DNA from: Microbacterium sp. ABRD28
GTDB lineage: Bacteria; Actinomycetota; Actinomycetes; Actinomycetales; Microbacteriaceae
Direction of reading: 5' to 3'
Assembly (NCBI RefSeq): GCF_003850245.1
Contig: NZ_CP031015.1
Location: 2,046,001-2,110,000 of the forward strand
Length of the DNA stretch: 64,000 bases
This document shows, in pieces, positions 26,336 through 35,387 of the stretch. A program made the position numbers and the translations under genes. Each line of letters opens with the position of its first letter. Positions within the stretch are counted from its first letter, which is position 1. The notes beneath the pieces are model-generated. The model was not told the DNA's origin. It was given only the letters and a program-made list of their open reading frames with translations, and ran no database searches.

Positions 26336-27256
26336 ATGCTCACGGCTCTCACCGGCTTCGTCGTGGTGGGTGTCGCGATCCTCATCGGCTACATCCTCGG
26401 GCGCATCAACCTGCTCGGCGAGCACGCGCGCCCGGTGCTGGCACGGCTGACCTTCTTCGTCCTGTCGCCGTTCCTGCTCTTCGTCGTCCTGGCCGAGGCC
26501 GACGTGCGAACGCTCTTCTCGTCGCTCCTGCCGGTGTCCGCGATCGCCGCCGTGGCGGTCATCGTGGTCTACGCGGTCATCGCGCGCGTGGTGTGGCGCC
26601 GGTCCGTCGCCGAGACGACGATCGGGAGCCTGAGCGCAGGCCAGGTGAACTCCAACAACATCGGCATCCCCCTCTCGCTCTACCTCCTCGGCGATGCGGC
26701 GTTCCCGGCGCCGGTCATCCTCCTGCAGCTCCTCGTCTTCACGCCGATCACGATGGCGATCCTCGATGCTGTGACATCCGGGCGTTCGTCCCTCGGGAAG
26801 ACGGTCGGTCGCGTCGTCTCCAATCCGATCGTCATCGGCTCCGCGCTCGGCGCGGCGGTCTCGATCAGCGGAGTCGAGCTGCCGGAGGTCGTCATGGCTC
26901 CGGCCGCGCTCGTGGCGAACGCCTGCGTGCCGGTGCTGCTCATCAGCTACGGCCTGTCGCTGTACGGGCAGCGCGTCCTCGGCGCCCACGGGCGACGCCG
27001 CGATGTGGTCCTCGCGTCGACGCTGAAGCTGCTGGTCATGCCCGCGATCGCCTGGGCGGTCGCGACCCTGGTGTTCGCGCTCCCCCGCGCCGACGTACTG
27101 GTCATCGTCGTTCTGGCCGCTCTTCCGACCGCGCAGAATGTGTTCAACTACGCCCAGCGCTTCGACGTCGGTGAGGCGATCGCGCGGGATACGGTATTCC
27201 TGACCACGATCGGATGCATCCCGGTCCTGCTGGCTGCGACTGCGATCCTCGGCTGA
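26336..27256 (+). CDS. AEC (auxin efflux carrier) family transporter
   Basis: A 306-residue integral membrane protein with about ten hydrophobic helices in two halves. Family features include GYILGRINLLG after helix 1, LTFFVLSPFLLFVVLAEAD, the AGQVNSNNIGIPLSLYLLGD segment near 100-120, and the matching second-half stretch AALPTAQNVFNYAQRFDVG. Members export malate, auxin-like or other organic anions; the substrate here is unknown. It converges on the CofE-like gene 21 bases away. Confidence 0.9.
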   Translation: MLTALTGFVVVGVAILIGYILGRINLLGEHARPVLARLTFFVLSPFLLFVVLAEADVRTLFSSLLPVSAIAAVAVIVVYAVIARVVWRRSVAETTIGSLSAGQVNSNNIGIPLSLYLLGDAAFPAPVILLQLLVFTPITMAILDAVTSGRSSLGKTVGRVVSNPIVIGSALGAAVSISGVELPEVVMAPAALVANACVPVLLISYGLSLYGQRVLGAHGRRRDVVLASTLKLLVMPAIAWAVATLVFALPRADVLVIVVLAALPTAQNVFNYAQRFDVGEAIARDTVFLTTIGCIPVLLAATAILG

Positions 27257-27277
27257 AGACCGTAGCCGTCCGTCGGG

Positions 27278-27976
27278 TCAGACCGCGCGAATGATTCCGA
27301 GCGGGGTCGACTGGTGACCCTGGCCGAGCGGATTGTCCTTCAGGATCGCCACGAGCTGCTTCTCGCGTGCCTTGTCGACGGTCGAGCCGAGGATGTTCCC
27401 GCCCAGGTCGTTGATGTCGACAACCGCGACCTCGGGAACGCCTCCGAGAAGATCCTTCAACCGCCTGGCCACCTCGCGGGGGCGATCCGGCCCGAGCACC
27501 ACGGCCTTGTTGTACGGCGGGATGGTGCCGCTCGTGGGCCCGTCGATCGCACGCGCTTTGTCGCCGGCGATCCGGTAGAAATCGCCCTTCCGGCCGAACA
27601 CCTTCGTCACCGCCGAGACGGCGGCGGCGAGCAGGATGCGAGGGGTGCCGCACTCCCGAAGAGCCATCTCCATGGTCTCGGGCATGCCCAGACCGATCCC
27701 GTGCGGGGTCCGGGTCACGTAGCGCGACAGGAACCGCGCAAGCCCGCGCGGCTGGATCTCGTCCAGCGGGTACGACCGACCCTGGGTGATAGCGACGATC
27801 TTCTCGGTCACGAACAGCAGATCATCGGGTCGGACCAGGCTCGCCGCGTACTCGCGGACGAACGCATCGAGGTCATCCCCCGGCATTACGACGCGCGTGC
27901 GGATCGGGATACGGGCGAACGAAGCCCCATCGACGGTGACCGTGAGGGCCTTGCCGTCGTTCGCTTCACCGGTCAT
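27278..27976 (-). CDS. CofE-like F420-0:gamma-glutamyl ligase domain protein
   Basis: A 232-residue protein resembling coenzyme F420-0:L-glutamate ligase. Segments typical of the fold are IPIRTRVVMPGDDL, LLFVTEKIVAITQGR, PHGIGLGMPETMEMALRECG and VAVVDINDLGGNILGS. It lies 12 bases after sigA on the same strand, so co-transcription is likely. No other F420 genes (cofC, cofD, fbiC) are in the window, so the actual cofactor or acceptor is open; in Microbacteriaceae this may be a diverged paralogue. Confidence 0.75.
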   Translation of the reverse strand: MTGEANDGKALTVTVDGASFARIPIRTRVVMPGDDLDAFVREYAASLVRPDDLLFVTEKIVAITQGRSYPLDEIQPRGLARFLSRYVTRTPHGIGLGMPETMEMALRECGTPRILLAAAVSAVTKVFGRKGDFYRIAGDKARAIDGPTSGTIPPYNKAVVLGPDRPREVARRLKDLLGGVPEVAVVDINDLGGNILGSTVDKAREKQLVAILKDNPLGQGHQSTPLGIIRAV

Positions 27977-27988
27977 GCGTTCGACCGC

Positions 27989-29344
27989 TCACTCAAGGTA
28001 GTCCCGCAGCGACTGCGAACGGCTCGGGTGGCGGAGCTTGGCCATCGTCTTCGACTCGATCTGACGGATGCGCTCGCGGGTCACCCCGAAGGTGTCGCCG
28101 ATCTGGTCGAGGGTCTTCGGCTGGCCGTCGCCGAGACCGAAGCGCATGCGGATGACGCCCGCCTCGCGCTCGCTCAGCGAGTCCAGCAGCGACTCGAGCT
28201 GGCGCTGCAGCATGGTGAAGCCCACGGCGTCGGCCGGCACGACCGCCTCGGTGTCCTCGATCAGGTCACCGAACTCGCTGTCGCCGTCCTCACCGAGCGG
28301 AGTGTGCAGCGAGATCGGTTCGCGGCCGTACTTCTGCACCTCGATGACCTTCTCGGGGGTCATGTCCAGCTCGCGGCTGAGCTCCTCGGGCGTGGGTTCG
28401 CGACCCAGGTCCTGGAGCATCTGCCGCTGCACGCGGGCGAGCTTGTTGATGACCTCGACCATGTGCACGGGGATGCGGATCGTCCGCGCCTGGTCAGCCA
28501 TGGCGCGGGTGATGGCCTGACGGATCCACCACGTCGCGTAGGTCGAGAACTTGAACCCCTTGGTGTAGTCGAACTTCTCAACCGCGCGGATGAGACCGAG
28601 GTTGCCCTCCTGGATCAGGTCGAGGAACTGCATCCCGCGGCCGGTGTAGCGCTTGGCCAGGGAGACCACGAGGCGCAGGTTGGCGCCGAGCAGGTGGCTC
28701 TTGGCGCGCTGACCGTCGCGGGCGACCCACTGCAGGTCGAGGCCCAGCTGCGACGCCTTCTCGGCCGCCGACATGTGCGACAGCTTCTCCTCGGCGAACA
28801 GACCCGCCTCGATCCGCATCGCCAGCTCGACCTCTTCGGCAGCGTTCAGCAGCGGCACTTTGCCGATCTGCTTCAGGTAGTCCTTGACCGGGTCGGCGGT
28901 CGCGCCGGTGATCTGGGTCGAGTAGACGGGGATGTCGTCCTCGTCGTTGGAGATGACGATGGCGCCGGTCGGGAGCGGCTCGGCGAACACCGGCTTGGTG
29001 TTCTCCTCTTCGTCCTCCTCGGACTCCCCCTCGGGCGTCGCGGCGGCAGCGGCCTTCGGCGCCGCGGTGTCGGCGTCACCCTCGGTGTCATCGACATCGT
29101 CGCCGGAGATCTCGTCGTCGGCGTCGAGCTCGACGTCGTCCATCTCCTCATCGACCTCGTCGGTGTCAGCCTTCTTCTTGCCGGCCTTGGCCGTCGTCTT
29201 GGCGGCGGGCTTCTTGGCAGGGGCCTTCTTCGCCGCGGGCCGCTTCTTCGCGGGCGCTGCGGTGGCGGTCTCGACCTCCTCGACCGTGTCGGCGGTGTCG
29301 GTGTCCTTCGTGGTGCGGTTCGTCGTCTTCGTGCCTGCGGTCAC
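27989..29344 (-). CDS. rpoD: Principal sigma factor (SigA/RpoD)
   Basis: A 451-residue housekeeping sigma-70. The first ~110 residues are a Lys/Ala-Pro-rich basic stretch ([20 protein letters not shown]) then an acidic run ([19 protein letters not shown]), as in actinobacteria. Region 1.2 starts [16 protein letters not shown], region 2 has [19 protein letters not shown] and [22 protein letters not shown] residues, region 3 [12 protein letters not shown], and region 4 [20 protein letters not shown] with -35 recognition helix. A GTG start with AAAGGCG upstream. A TTGACA sits upstream at 29412-29417. Confidence 0.97.
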   Translation of the reverse strand: MTAGTKTTNRTTKDTDTADTVEEVETATAAPAKKRPAAKKAPAKKPAAKTTAKAGKKKADTDEVDEEMDDVELDADDEISGDDVDDTEGDADTAAPKAAAAATPEGESEEDEEENTKPVFAEPLPTGAIVISNDEDDIPVYSTQITGATADPVKDYLKQIGKVPLLNAAEEVELAMRIEAGLFAEEKLSHMSAAEKASQLGLDLQWVARDGQRAKSHLLGANLRLVVSLAKRYTGRGMQFLDLIQEGNLGLIRAVEKFDYTKGFKFSTYATWWIRQAITRAMADQARTIRIPVHMVEVINKLARVQRQMLQDLGREPTPEELSRELDMTPEKVIEVQKYGREPISLHTPLGEDGDSEFGDLIEDTEAVVPADAVGFTMLQRQLESLLDSLSEREAGVIRMRFGLGDGQPKTLDQIGDTFGVTRERIRQIESKTMAKLRHPSRSQSLRDYLE

Positions 29345-29411
29345 GGTTCGCCTTTCACCGTCACGAACGCGGAGCGCCGCGGCGGTATCTTTCGGACACT
29401 AGTAAGACCCT

Positions 29412-29417
29412 TGTCAA
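29412..29417 (-). promoter_or_regulatory. TTGACA -35-like box upstream of rpoD
   Basis: TTGACA on the minus strand, 68 bases before the rpoD GTG. A matching -10 is not clear (nearest AAAGAT at 19 bases), so this is a weak promoter call within the 235-base rpoD/PAC2 gap, which shows no gene. Confidence 0.3.
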
Positions 29418-29579
29418 GTCCCGTTCCCGTACGCAGGGCAGCGGACGGGGGACGACAATGGGTCAGAAGGTCCATTGTCTCACATCTGTCTGGGCGGTTC
29501 GCATTCACGCTCCCCACGAATTCCCGAACGCGCCATCAGGACACAACGTCGGAGAGTCGGAGGGAATTCCTCTCGACGG

Positions 29580-30500
29580 TCAGGGGCGCTTGTCTTCGTC
29601 GCTGTTCGGCCGCGAGGCGAGGAAGCGCTCGAGCTCCGCTGCGAGCTCCTCGGCGCTCGGGAGATCGCCGGTGTGAAGAATGGGGGTGGCGTTGGTCGCA
29701 CCTGCCATGTAGGCGTCGTAACGCTCTTCGAGCCCCTGCAGCATCCGAGACAGTTCGTCACTGCCGGCGACCTGCTCCTCGACCTTCGTCAGATATTCGC
29801 GGTTCTCCTCGCGCAGGCCGTCTCCGTCGAAGACGAGCCCGGTGGCGACCGTGATGCTGTCGAGGCCCGCGAGTGCGGCGGCGGGGTATTCGGTGTCGGC
29901 GAGATAGTGGGGCACGAGCAGCACGAAACCGGCGACGGCGGCGCCTACCTCGGTGAAGCGGTACTCGAGAAGGTGGGCCACCGTCGCGGGCACCTGGGTG
30001 TGAGGCTGCCACACCGAGTGCGCCTCGGTCAGCTCGGTGCGGGTTCCGCTTACGGTCGTGCCGATCGGACGGGTATGCGGGACAGGCATGGGGATCGCGT
30101 GCACCCAGGTGATGGAGGCGACACCGAAGCTCGAGGCGAGGTCGAGGACGGCCTCCGACACCCCGTCCCAGGCGAAATCGGGCTCGTAGCCGGCCAGCAC
30201 CAGGAACGGCGTGCCCAGGGCGTCGTGCGCGAGCGAGAGCTCCAGCCGCGGCGGACGGTAGTCGGTGAGGTGGTCGGCCTCGAAGGTCACGATCGGCCGG
30301 CGCGCGCGGTAGTCGAGCAACACATCGTTGGAGAAGACGGCCAGCGGGATGGGATCCAGATCGTCGCGGATGTATTCGATCAGGCGAGCCACCGCTCCCC
30401 CGGCGTCGGTGAAGCCGGTGAGGGCGATCACGAGCGGCAGGCCCGCCGGCACAGTCGGGGCGGAGACCGAGCGCTCGTAGAGAGGACCGGCGTAAGGCAT
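29580..30500 (-). CDS. PAC2 family (proteasome assembly chaperone-like) protein
   Basis: A 306-residue protein of the PAC2 fold. Typical segments are LPLVIALTGFTDAGGAVARL near the N-terminus, FSNDVLLDYRARRP, YEPDFAWDGVSEAVLDL, the internal HAIPMPVPHTRP loop and GFVLLVPHYLADTEYPAAAL. The C-terminal third (from about 225) is charged and probably helical (EENREYLTKVEEQVAGS). Actinobacterial PAC2 proteins often accompany proteasome or sigA loci; function is unknown. Leaderless ATG start, divergent from pepA with promoters 57 bases apart. Confidence 0.85.
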   Translation of the reverse strand: MPYAGPLYERSVSAPTVPAGLPLVIALTGFTDAGGAVARLIEYIRDDLDPIPLAVFSNDVLLDYRARRPIVTFEADHLTDYRPPRLELSLAHDALGTPFLVLAGYEPDFAWDGVSEAVLDLASSFGVASITWVHAIPMPVPHTRPIGTTVSGTRTELTEAHSVWQPHTQVPATVAHLLEYRFTEVGAAVAGFVLLVPHYLADTEYPAAALAGLDSITVATGLVFDGDGLREENREYLTKVEEQVAGSDELSRMLQGLEERYDAYMAGATNATPILHTGDLPSAEELAAELERFLASRPNSDEDKRP

Positions 30501-30506
30501 GGCTCC

Positions 30507-30512
30507 ATGCTA
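30507..30512 (-). promoter_or_regulatory. Leaderless -10 (TAGCAT) of the PAC2 gene
   Basis: On the minus strand TAGCAT, six bases, then ATG at 30500. Confidence 0.6.
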
Positions 30513-30569
30513 CGAGTCGCAGCGACACCGCGAGCCGGGCCACTGCCGCTGACAGCGAACACCGCTCCA

Positions 30570-30575
30570 TAGGAT
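30570..30575 (+). promoter_or_regulatory. Leaderless -10 (TAGGAT) of pepA
   Basis: TAGGAT, seven bases, then ATG at 30583. The in-frame ATG at 30574 overlaps this -10 and is therefore an unlikely start. Confidence 0.6.
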
Positions 30576-30582
30576 GGAACCC

Positions 30583-32055
30583 ATGTCGTTCCCCGACCTC
30601 GAATACCGTTCCGCCCCCCTCTCCGAGATCGACGCCGACGCCGTCGTCATCGCCCTACCGCCGGTGGAGGGCGATGCCGCCCCACCGATGGAGGACTTCC
30701 CGGGCCTGAAAGAAGCGCTCGTGGCGACCGGGTTCGGTGGTTCGCCGGGCTCGTTCCACCGTGTCTACGCGCTCGACGTGACCCCGCGGCCTCTCGCCGT
30801 CGTCGGGACGGGAGCCGCCCCGGATGCAGCAGCCGTACGTGACGCGGTCGGTACGGCCCTGCGCAGCCTGACCGGATTCGAGACGGTCGCGGTCGCCGTT
30901 CCCTTCGCAATTGAGCACCTCCTGGCCGCGGCGGAGGGGGCGGCTCTCGGCGGCTACCGTTTCGACGGGTACAAGGCGGACGGACCCAAGCGTCGCGCGA
31001 GCCGCGTGATCATGCACGGGACGGATGACCTCGACCCGGCCGCGCTCGATGCCGTCACCGCCACGGCATCGGCCGTCGCCCTCGTCAAGGATCTCGTCTC
31101 GATTCCCGCGGAGTGGCTGGGTCCCGCCGATCTCGCCGACCGCGCCGGCCAGGAGGTCGCGGACCTCCCGGTCGAGGTGACGGTGTGGGACGAGACCGCG
31201 CTGCGCGAGGGCGGCTTCGGCGGCATCCTGGGTGTGGGTCAGGGATCGGACCGCCCGCCCCGACTCGTGCGCCTGGACTACTCCCCCGCCGGCGCGACGC
31301 GCCACGTCGCCCTTGTCGGCAAGGGCATCACATTCGACACCGGAGGGCTGTCGCTCAAGCCCGCGGCATCGATGGTGGGGATGAAGTACGACATGTGCGG
31401 CGCGGCGACTGTTCTGGCGGTGGTCCGCGCGGCCGCGGCCCAGCAGCTGCCGGTGAGGGTGACCGGCTGGCTCGCGGTGGCCGACAACATGCCCTCCGGC
31501 CGCGCCACCCGCCCCGGCGACGTCGTGCGCATCGCCGACGGCACCACCGTGGAGGTGCTCAACACCGATGCCGAAGGGCGGCTCGTCCTCGCGGACGGCC
31601 TGGTGGCGGCCAGCCGCGAGAACCCCGATCTGCTGATCGACGTGGCGACCCTCACCGGAGCCATCACCATCGCCCTGGGCACGCGCCACACCGGCGTCAT
31701 GGGCGACGACGATGCCGTCGCGCGGTACCTCGCCGCTGCAGGAGACGTCGCAGAGCTCGCCTGGCAGCTCCCCCTCCCCGCGCACATGGTCGACGAGCTC
31801 GACTCGCCGATCGCCGACCTGCAGAACGCCAAGATCGGCGACCCGGCCGGCGGATCGCTGTTCGCCGGTCTGTTCCTCCGCCATTTCGTGGGCCGCACCG
31901 CGCCCGACAGCGAGCAGCGCATCCCGTGGATCCATCTCGACATCGCCGGAGTCGGGATGAACAAGGGCGGCGGGTTCGGATTCACCGACAAGGGGCCGAC
32001 CGGGGCGACCGTGCGCAGTCTTCTCCGTCTGCTGCAGACCGAGGCCACCCGATGA
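30583..32055 (+). CDS. pepA: Leucyl aminopeptidase (M17)
   Basis: A 490-residue cytosolic di-zinc aminopeptidase. The N-terminal macro-like domain occupies about 1-165. The catalytic domain has metal/catalytic residues in LVGKGITFDTGGLSLKP, KYDMCGAATVLAV and the M17 signature NTDAEGRLVLADGL, plus TLTGAITIALG and the C-terminal WIHLDIAGVGMNKGGGFGFT. The start is set at 30583 by the leaderless promoter. The stop overlaps the lpdA start (ATGA), so the two are translationally coupled. Confidence 0.96.
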   Translation: MSFPDLEYRSAPLSEIDADAVVIALPPVEGDAAPPMEDFPGLKEALVATGFGGSPGSFHRVYALDVTPRPLAVVGTGAAPDAAAVRDAVGTALRSLTGFETVAVAVPFAIEHLLAAAEGAALGGYRFDGYKADGPKRRASRVIMHGTDDLDPAALDAVTATASAVALVKDLVSIPAEWLGPADLADRAGQEVADLPVEVTVWDETALREGGFGGILGVGQGSDRPPRLVRLDYSPAGATRHVALVGKGITFDTGGLSLKPAASMVGMKYDMCGAATVLAVVRAAAAQQLPVRVTGWLAVADNMPSGRATRPGDVVRIADGTTVEVLNTDAEGRLVLADGLVAASRENPDLLIDVATLTGAITIALGTRHTGVMGDDDAVARYLAAAGDVAELAWQLPLPAHMVDELDSPIADLQNAKIGDPAGGSLFAGLFLRHFVGRTAPDSEQRIPWIHLDIAGVGMNKGGGFGFTDKGPTGATVRSLLRLLQTEATR

Positions 32056-33440
32056 GCGCCGAGGCGACGCCGGAGACCACGGCGGACATGGTCATTCTCG
32101 GCGGCGGGAGCGGCGGCTATGCCGCCGCGCTCCGCGCCGCCGAGCTCGGCAAGTCCGTGATCGTGGTCGAGAAGGACAAGGTGGGCGGCACCTGCCTGCA
32201 CCGCGGGTGCATTCCGACGAAGGCCCTTCTCCACGCCGGCGAAGTCGCCGACGCCGTTCGAGCTGCGACGGAGATCGGGGTCGACGCGGAGCTGCGCGGC
32301 ATCGACCCGGCCCGGGTGCGCGCCTATCGCGAGGGCATCGTCGACAAGAAGTACCGGGGTCTGCAGAGCCTGCTGAAGGCCCGCGGCATCCGCGTGGTCC
32401 ACGGCGAGGGGCGTCTCGAGGCCGGTCCGGCCGTGCGGGTCGGCGACACCGTCTACCGCGGCAGCGATGTCGTCCTGGCCACCGGGTCGTACAGCCGCAC
32501 GCTGCCGGGTTTGGAGATCGGGGGCCGCATCCTCACCAGCGACCAGGCGCTGCAGCTGGAGGAGATCCCCGAGCGGGTGATCATTCTCGGCGGCGGTGTC
32601 ATCGGCGTCGAGTTCGCCAGCGTCTGGCGCTCCTTCGGCGTCGAGGTGACCATCGTCGAGGGGCTCGACCACCTCGTGCCGGCCGAGGATGTCGCGATGA
32701 GCAAGGCGCTCGAGCGCGCGTTCCGCCGCCGCGGCGTCGGCTTCTCTCTCGGTGTCCGGTTCGCCGCTGCGACGCAGTCTGCCGACGGGGTGACCCTTTC
32801 GCTCGAGGACGGGACGCAGTTCTCGGCCGACTACCTGCTCGTCGCCGTCGGCCGGGGCCCCGTCACCGCGGATCTGGGCCTGGAAGAGGCCGGGGTCGCG
32901 CTGGATCGCGGTTTCGTCGTCACCGACGAGAGGCTCCAGACCACCACCCCGCACGTCTTCGCCGTCGGTGACATCGTGCCGGGCCTTCAGCTGGCCCACC
33001 GCAGTTTCCAGCAGGGCATCTTCGTCGCCGAGACGATCGCAGGGCAGAAGCCCGTGGTCGTCCCCGAGCAGCTCATCCCACGGGTCGCGTACTCGCACCC
33101 CGAGGTGGCTTCGGTCGGTGTGACCGAGGCGCGGGCGGTCGAGGTGCACGGTGTGGACGCGGTGCAGTCCTTCGAGTACAACCTCGCCGGCAATGCCAAG
33201 AGCGAGATCATCGGCACCGGGGGCCTGGTGAAGGTCGTCCGTCTCAAGGACGGACCGGTCATCGGTGTCCATCTCATCGGCGACCGGGTCGGAGAGCTCA
33301 TCACCGAGGGTCAGCTGGCCGTCGCGTGGGAGGCCCACCCCGAAGACATCGCCCCCTTCATACACGCCCACCCCACGCAGAGCGAAGCGCTCGGTGAGGC
33401 CTTCCTGGCCCTGGCCGGCAAGCCGCTGCACGCGCTGTGA
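32052..33440 (+). CDS. lpdA: Dihydrolipoyl dehydrogenase (E3)
   Basis: A 462-residue flavoprotein that reoxidises the dihydrolipoyl arms of 2-oxoacid dehydrogenases. The FAD motif is VILGGGSGGYAAALRA (near 13-28), the redox-active disulfide is GGTCLHRGCIPTKALLHA (near 42-59), the NAD motif is VIILGGGVIGVEFASVW, the second FAD site ends VFAVGDIV, and the active-site pair is AFIHAHPTQSEALGEA, with catalytic His-Glu. It overlaps pepA by 4 bases and precedes sucB, its likely E2 partner, by 94 bases. Confidence 0.96.
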   Translation: MSAEATPETTADMVILGGGSGGYAAALRAAELGKSVIVVEKDKVGGTCLHRGCIPTKALLHAGEVADAVRAATEIGVDAELRGIDPARVRAYREGIVDKKYRGLQSLLKARGIRVVHGEGRLEAGPAVRVGDTVYRGSDVVLATGSYSRTLPGLEIGGRILTSDQALQLEEIPERVIILGGGVIGVEFASVWRSFGVEVTIVEGLDHLVPAEDVAMSKALERAFRRRGVGFSLGVRFAAATQSADGVTLSLEDGTQFSADYLLVAVGRGPVTADLGLEEAGVALDRGFVVTDERLQTTTPHVFAVGDIVPGLQLAHRSFQQGIFVAETIAGQKPVVVPEQLIPRVAYSHPEVASVGVTEARAVEVHGVDAVQSFEYNLAGNAKSEIIGTGGLVKVVRLKDGPVIGVHLIGDRVGELITEGQLAVAWEAHPEDIAPFIHAHPTQSEALGEAFLALAGKPLHAL

Positions 33441-33492
33441 CCGGCGTTCGTCGCGCGGACGCGGACCTGACACGGGCCCGCGGGCGCATCAC

Positions 33493-33498
33493 TAAGCT
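33493..33498 (+). promoter_or_regulatory. -10-like TAAGCT before sucB
   Basis: TAAGCT lies 36 bases before the sucB ATG; a start near 33505 would give a 30-base leader that includes AAGGAGA. Confidence 0.4.
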
Positions 33499-33534
33499 AG
33501 ACAAGACATCGGCAACCCCGAAGGAGACAAGCCC

Positions 33535-35328
33535 ATGAGCACATCCGTGGTCCTCCCCGCGCTCGGCGAGAGCGTCACAGAGGGAACGGTCACCCGCTGG
33601 CTCAAGAAGGTCGGTGACACCGTGCAGGCCGACGAGGGGCTCCTCGAGATCTCCACGGACAAGGTCGACACCGAGATCCCCTCCCCGATCAGCGGTGTGA
33701 TCGAGGAGATTCTGGTCGACGAGGACGAGACGGTCGAGGTCGGCGCTGTCCTGGCCAAGATCGGCGACGGCTCCGGCGGCGGAGAGGCACCGGCCCCAGC
33801 CGATGCGCAGGAAGAGCCTGCGGCCGCAGAGCCTACTCAGGCCGAAGAGCCCGCCGCCGAGGCGGCCGAGCCTGCTGACGGACCCACGGACGCTGGTCCG
33901 GCTGCTCCGGCGCAGGCTGCGCCCTCGGATTCCACCACCAGCGGCGGAACCGAAGTCGTCTTGCCCGAGCTCGGCGAGAGCGTCACCGAAGGAACGGTCA
34001 CGCGCTGGCTCAAGCAGGTCGGTGACGCCGTGGAGGTCGACGAGCCGCTGCTGGAGATCTCGACCGACAAGGTCGACACCGAGATCCCCTCCCCTGTCAA
34101 GGGCGTCCTGCAGGAGATCCTCGTCCAGGAGGACGAGACGATCGCCGTCGGATCGGCTCTCGCCCGTATCGGCGACGGTGCCGCCCCCGCCGCACCCGCC
34201 CCGGAGTCCCCGGCAGCGCAGGAGAAGCCGGCCGAGTCCGCGCCCGCCGCGCAGCAGAAGCCGGCCGAAGAGAAGCCGGCCGAGGTCGCGCCCGTTCCGG
34301 AGAAGGTCGTCGCGCACGCGCCGGTCGCGACCGGTGTCGCCACCGAGCAGGAGCCGTCGCCCTCCAGCGCTCCCTCGTCGGCCGCGTCGGCAGCGTCTTC
34401 CGGCGATGACGAGGTGGCTTACGTCACCCCGTTGGTGCGCCGGCTCGCTCAGCAGCAGGGCGTCGATCTGGCCTCCGTCAAGGGCACCGGTGTCGGCGGT
34501 CGCATCCGCAAGGAGGACGTGCTCAAGGCCGCGGAAGACGCCAAGGCGCCGGCTCCGGCCGCCGCCCCGTCGGCCCCCGCCGCCCCGGCCCGCACTCCGC
34601 TGGAGGTCTCACCGCTGCGGGGGACGACCCAGCCGATGTCGCGGCTGCGCAAGGTGCTCGCCGAGCGCGCGGTGGCGTCTATGCAGGCGACCGCTCAGCT
34701 CACCACCGTCGTCGAGGTGGATGTCACCAAGCTCGCCGGTTTCCGAGACCGCGTGAAGGGCGACTTCCAGTCCAAGACCGGCGACAAGCTGTCGTTCCTG
34801 CCGTTCTTCGCCCTCGCGGCGGCGGAGGCTCTCCAGGCCTTCCCCGTCATCAACAGCACGGTCGACGGAACGAACATCGTCTACCCGGCGACCGAGAACC
34901 TCTCGATCGCCGTCGACACCGAGCGTGGCCTTCTCACCCCTGTCCTGCGGGATGCGGCGTCGAAGAACCTCGCGCAGATCGCCCACGAGATCGCCGACCT
35001 CGCCGCGCGCACGCGCGACAACAAGCTGAAGCCCGACGAGCTGGCCGGTGGCACCTTCACGCTGACGAATACCGGATCCCGCGGGGCGTTGTTCGACACA
35101 CCGGTCGTCTTCCTCCCGCAGTCGGCGATCCTCGGGACGGGCATCGTCGTCAAGCGCCCGGGCGTGGTCTCGGTCGACGGCCGCGACGCGATCTCGGTCC
35201 GGTCGTACGTCTACCTCGCGCTGTCCTACGACCACCGGGTCATCGACGGGGCTGACGCCGCGCGGTTCCTCGGCGCGGTCAAGGCCCGTCTGGAGGAGGC
35301 GGACTTCGAGGGCGACCTCGGCATCTGA
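33535..35328 (+). CDS. sucB: 2-oxoacid dehydrogenase E2, dihydrolipoyllysine succinyltransferase type
   Basis: A 597-residue E2 component. Two lipoyl domains (about 1-78 and 141-218) each carry the lipoylated lysine in EISTDKVDTEIPSP and begin VVLPALGESVTEGT or VVLPELGESVTEGT. Pro/Ala/Glu-rich linkers separate them from the peripheral-subunit-binding domain (VTPLVRRLAQQQGVDL, near 302-335) and the acyltransferase core ending in LSYDHRVIDGADAARF with the catalytic His. AAGGAGA precedes the ATG. Actinobacterial SucB/DlaT of this type can serve pyruvate and 2-oxoglutarate complexes; E1 genes are not nearby. Confidence 0.95.
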   Translation: MSTSVVLPALGESVTEGTVTRWLKKVGDTVQADEGLLEISTDKVDTEIPSPISGVIEEILVDEDETVEVGAVLAKIGDGSGGGEAPAPADAQEEPAAAEPTQAEEPAAEAAEPADGPTDAGPAAPAQAAPSDSTTSGGTEVVLPELGESVTEGTVTRWLKQVGDAVEVDEPLLEISTDKVDTEIPSPVKGVLQEILVQEDETIAVGSALARIGDGAAPAAPAPESPAAQEKPAESAPAAQQKPAEEKPAEVAPVPEKVVAHAPVATGVATEQEPSPSSAPSSAASAASSGDDEVAYVTPLVRRLAQQQGVDLASVKGTGVGGRIRKEDVLKAAEDAKAPAPAAAPSAPAAPARTPLEVSPLRGTTQPMSRLRKVLAERAVASMQATAQLTTVVEVDVTKLAGFRDRVKGDFQSKTGDKLSFLPFFALAAAEALQAFPVINSTVDGTNIVYPATENLSIAVDTERGLLTPVLRDAASKNLAQIAHEIADLAARTRDNKLKPDELAGGTFTLTNTGSRGALFDTPVVFLPQSAILGTGIVVKRPGVVSVDGRDAISVRSYVYLALSYDHRVIDGADAARFLGAVKARLEEADFEGDLGI

Positions 35329-35347
35329 TCCACTGCGGAAAAGCACC

Positions 35348-35387
35348 ACGCGGGGGCCACATCGTGATCACGATGTGGCCCCCGCGT
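35348..35387. terminator. 40-bp perfect palindrome between sucB and converging gene
   Basis: A perfect inverted repeat with 20-base arms, centred between 35367 and 35368. It begins 20 bases after the sucB stop, lacks a T-run and includes the stop codon and last codons of the minus-strand gene, so it can end transcription from both sides. Confidence 0.75.

Noticed and set aside
29458..29676. 72-codon frame between rpoD and PAC2 gene
   Set aside because: Overlaps the PAC2 3' end in antisense, no start signal and poor composition.
27314..29854. 846-codon plus-strand frame over cofE-like gene and rpoD
   Set aside because: Spans two well-supported minus-strand genes and part of PAC2; composition is of shadow type.
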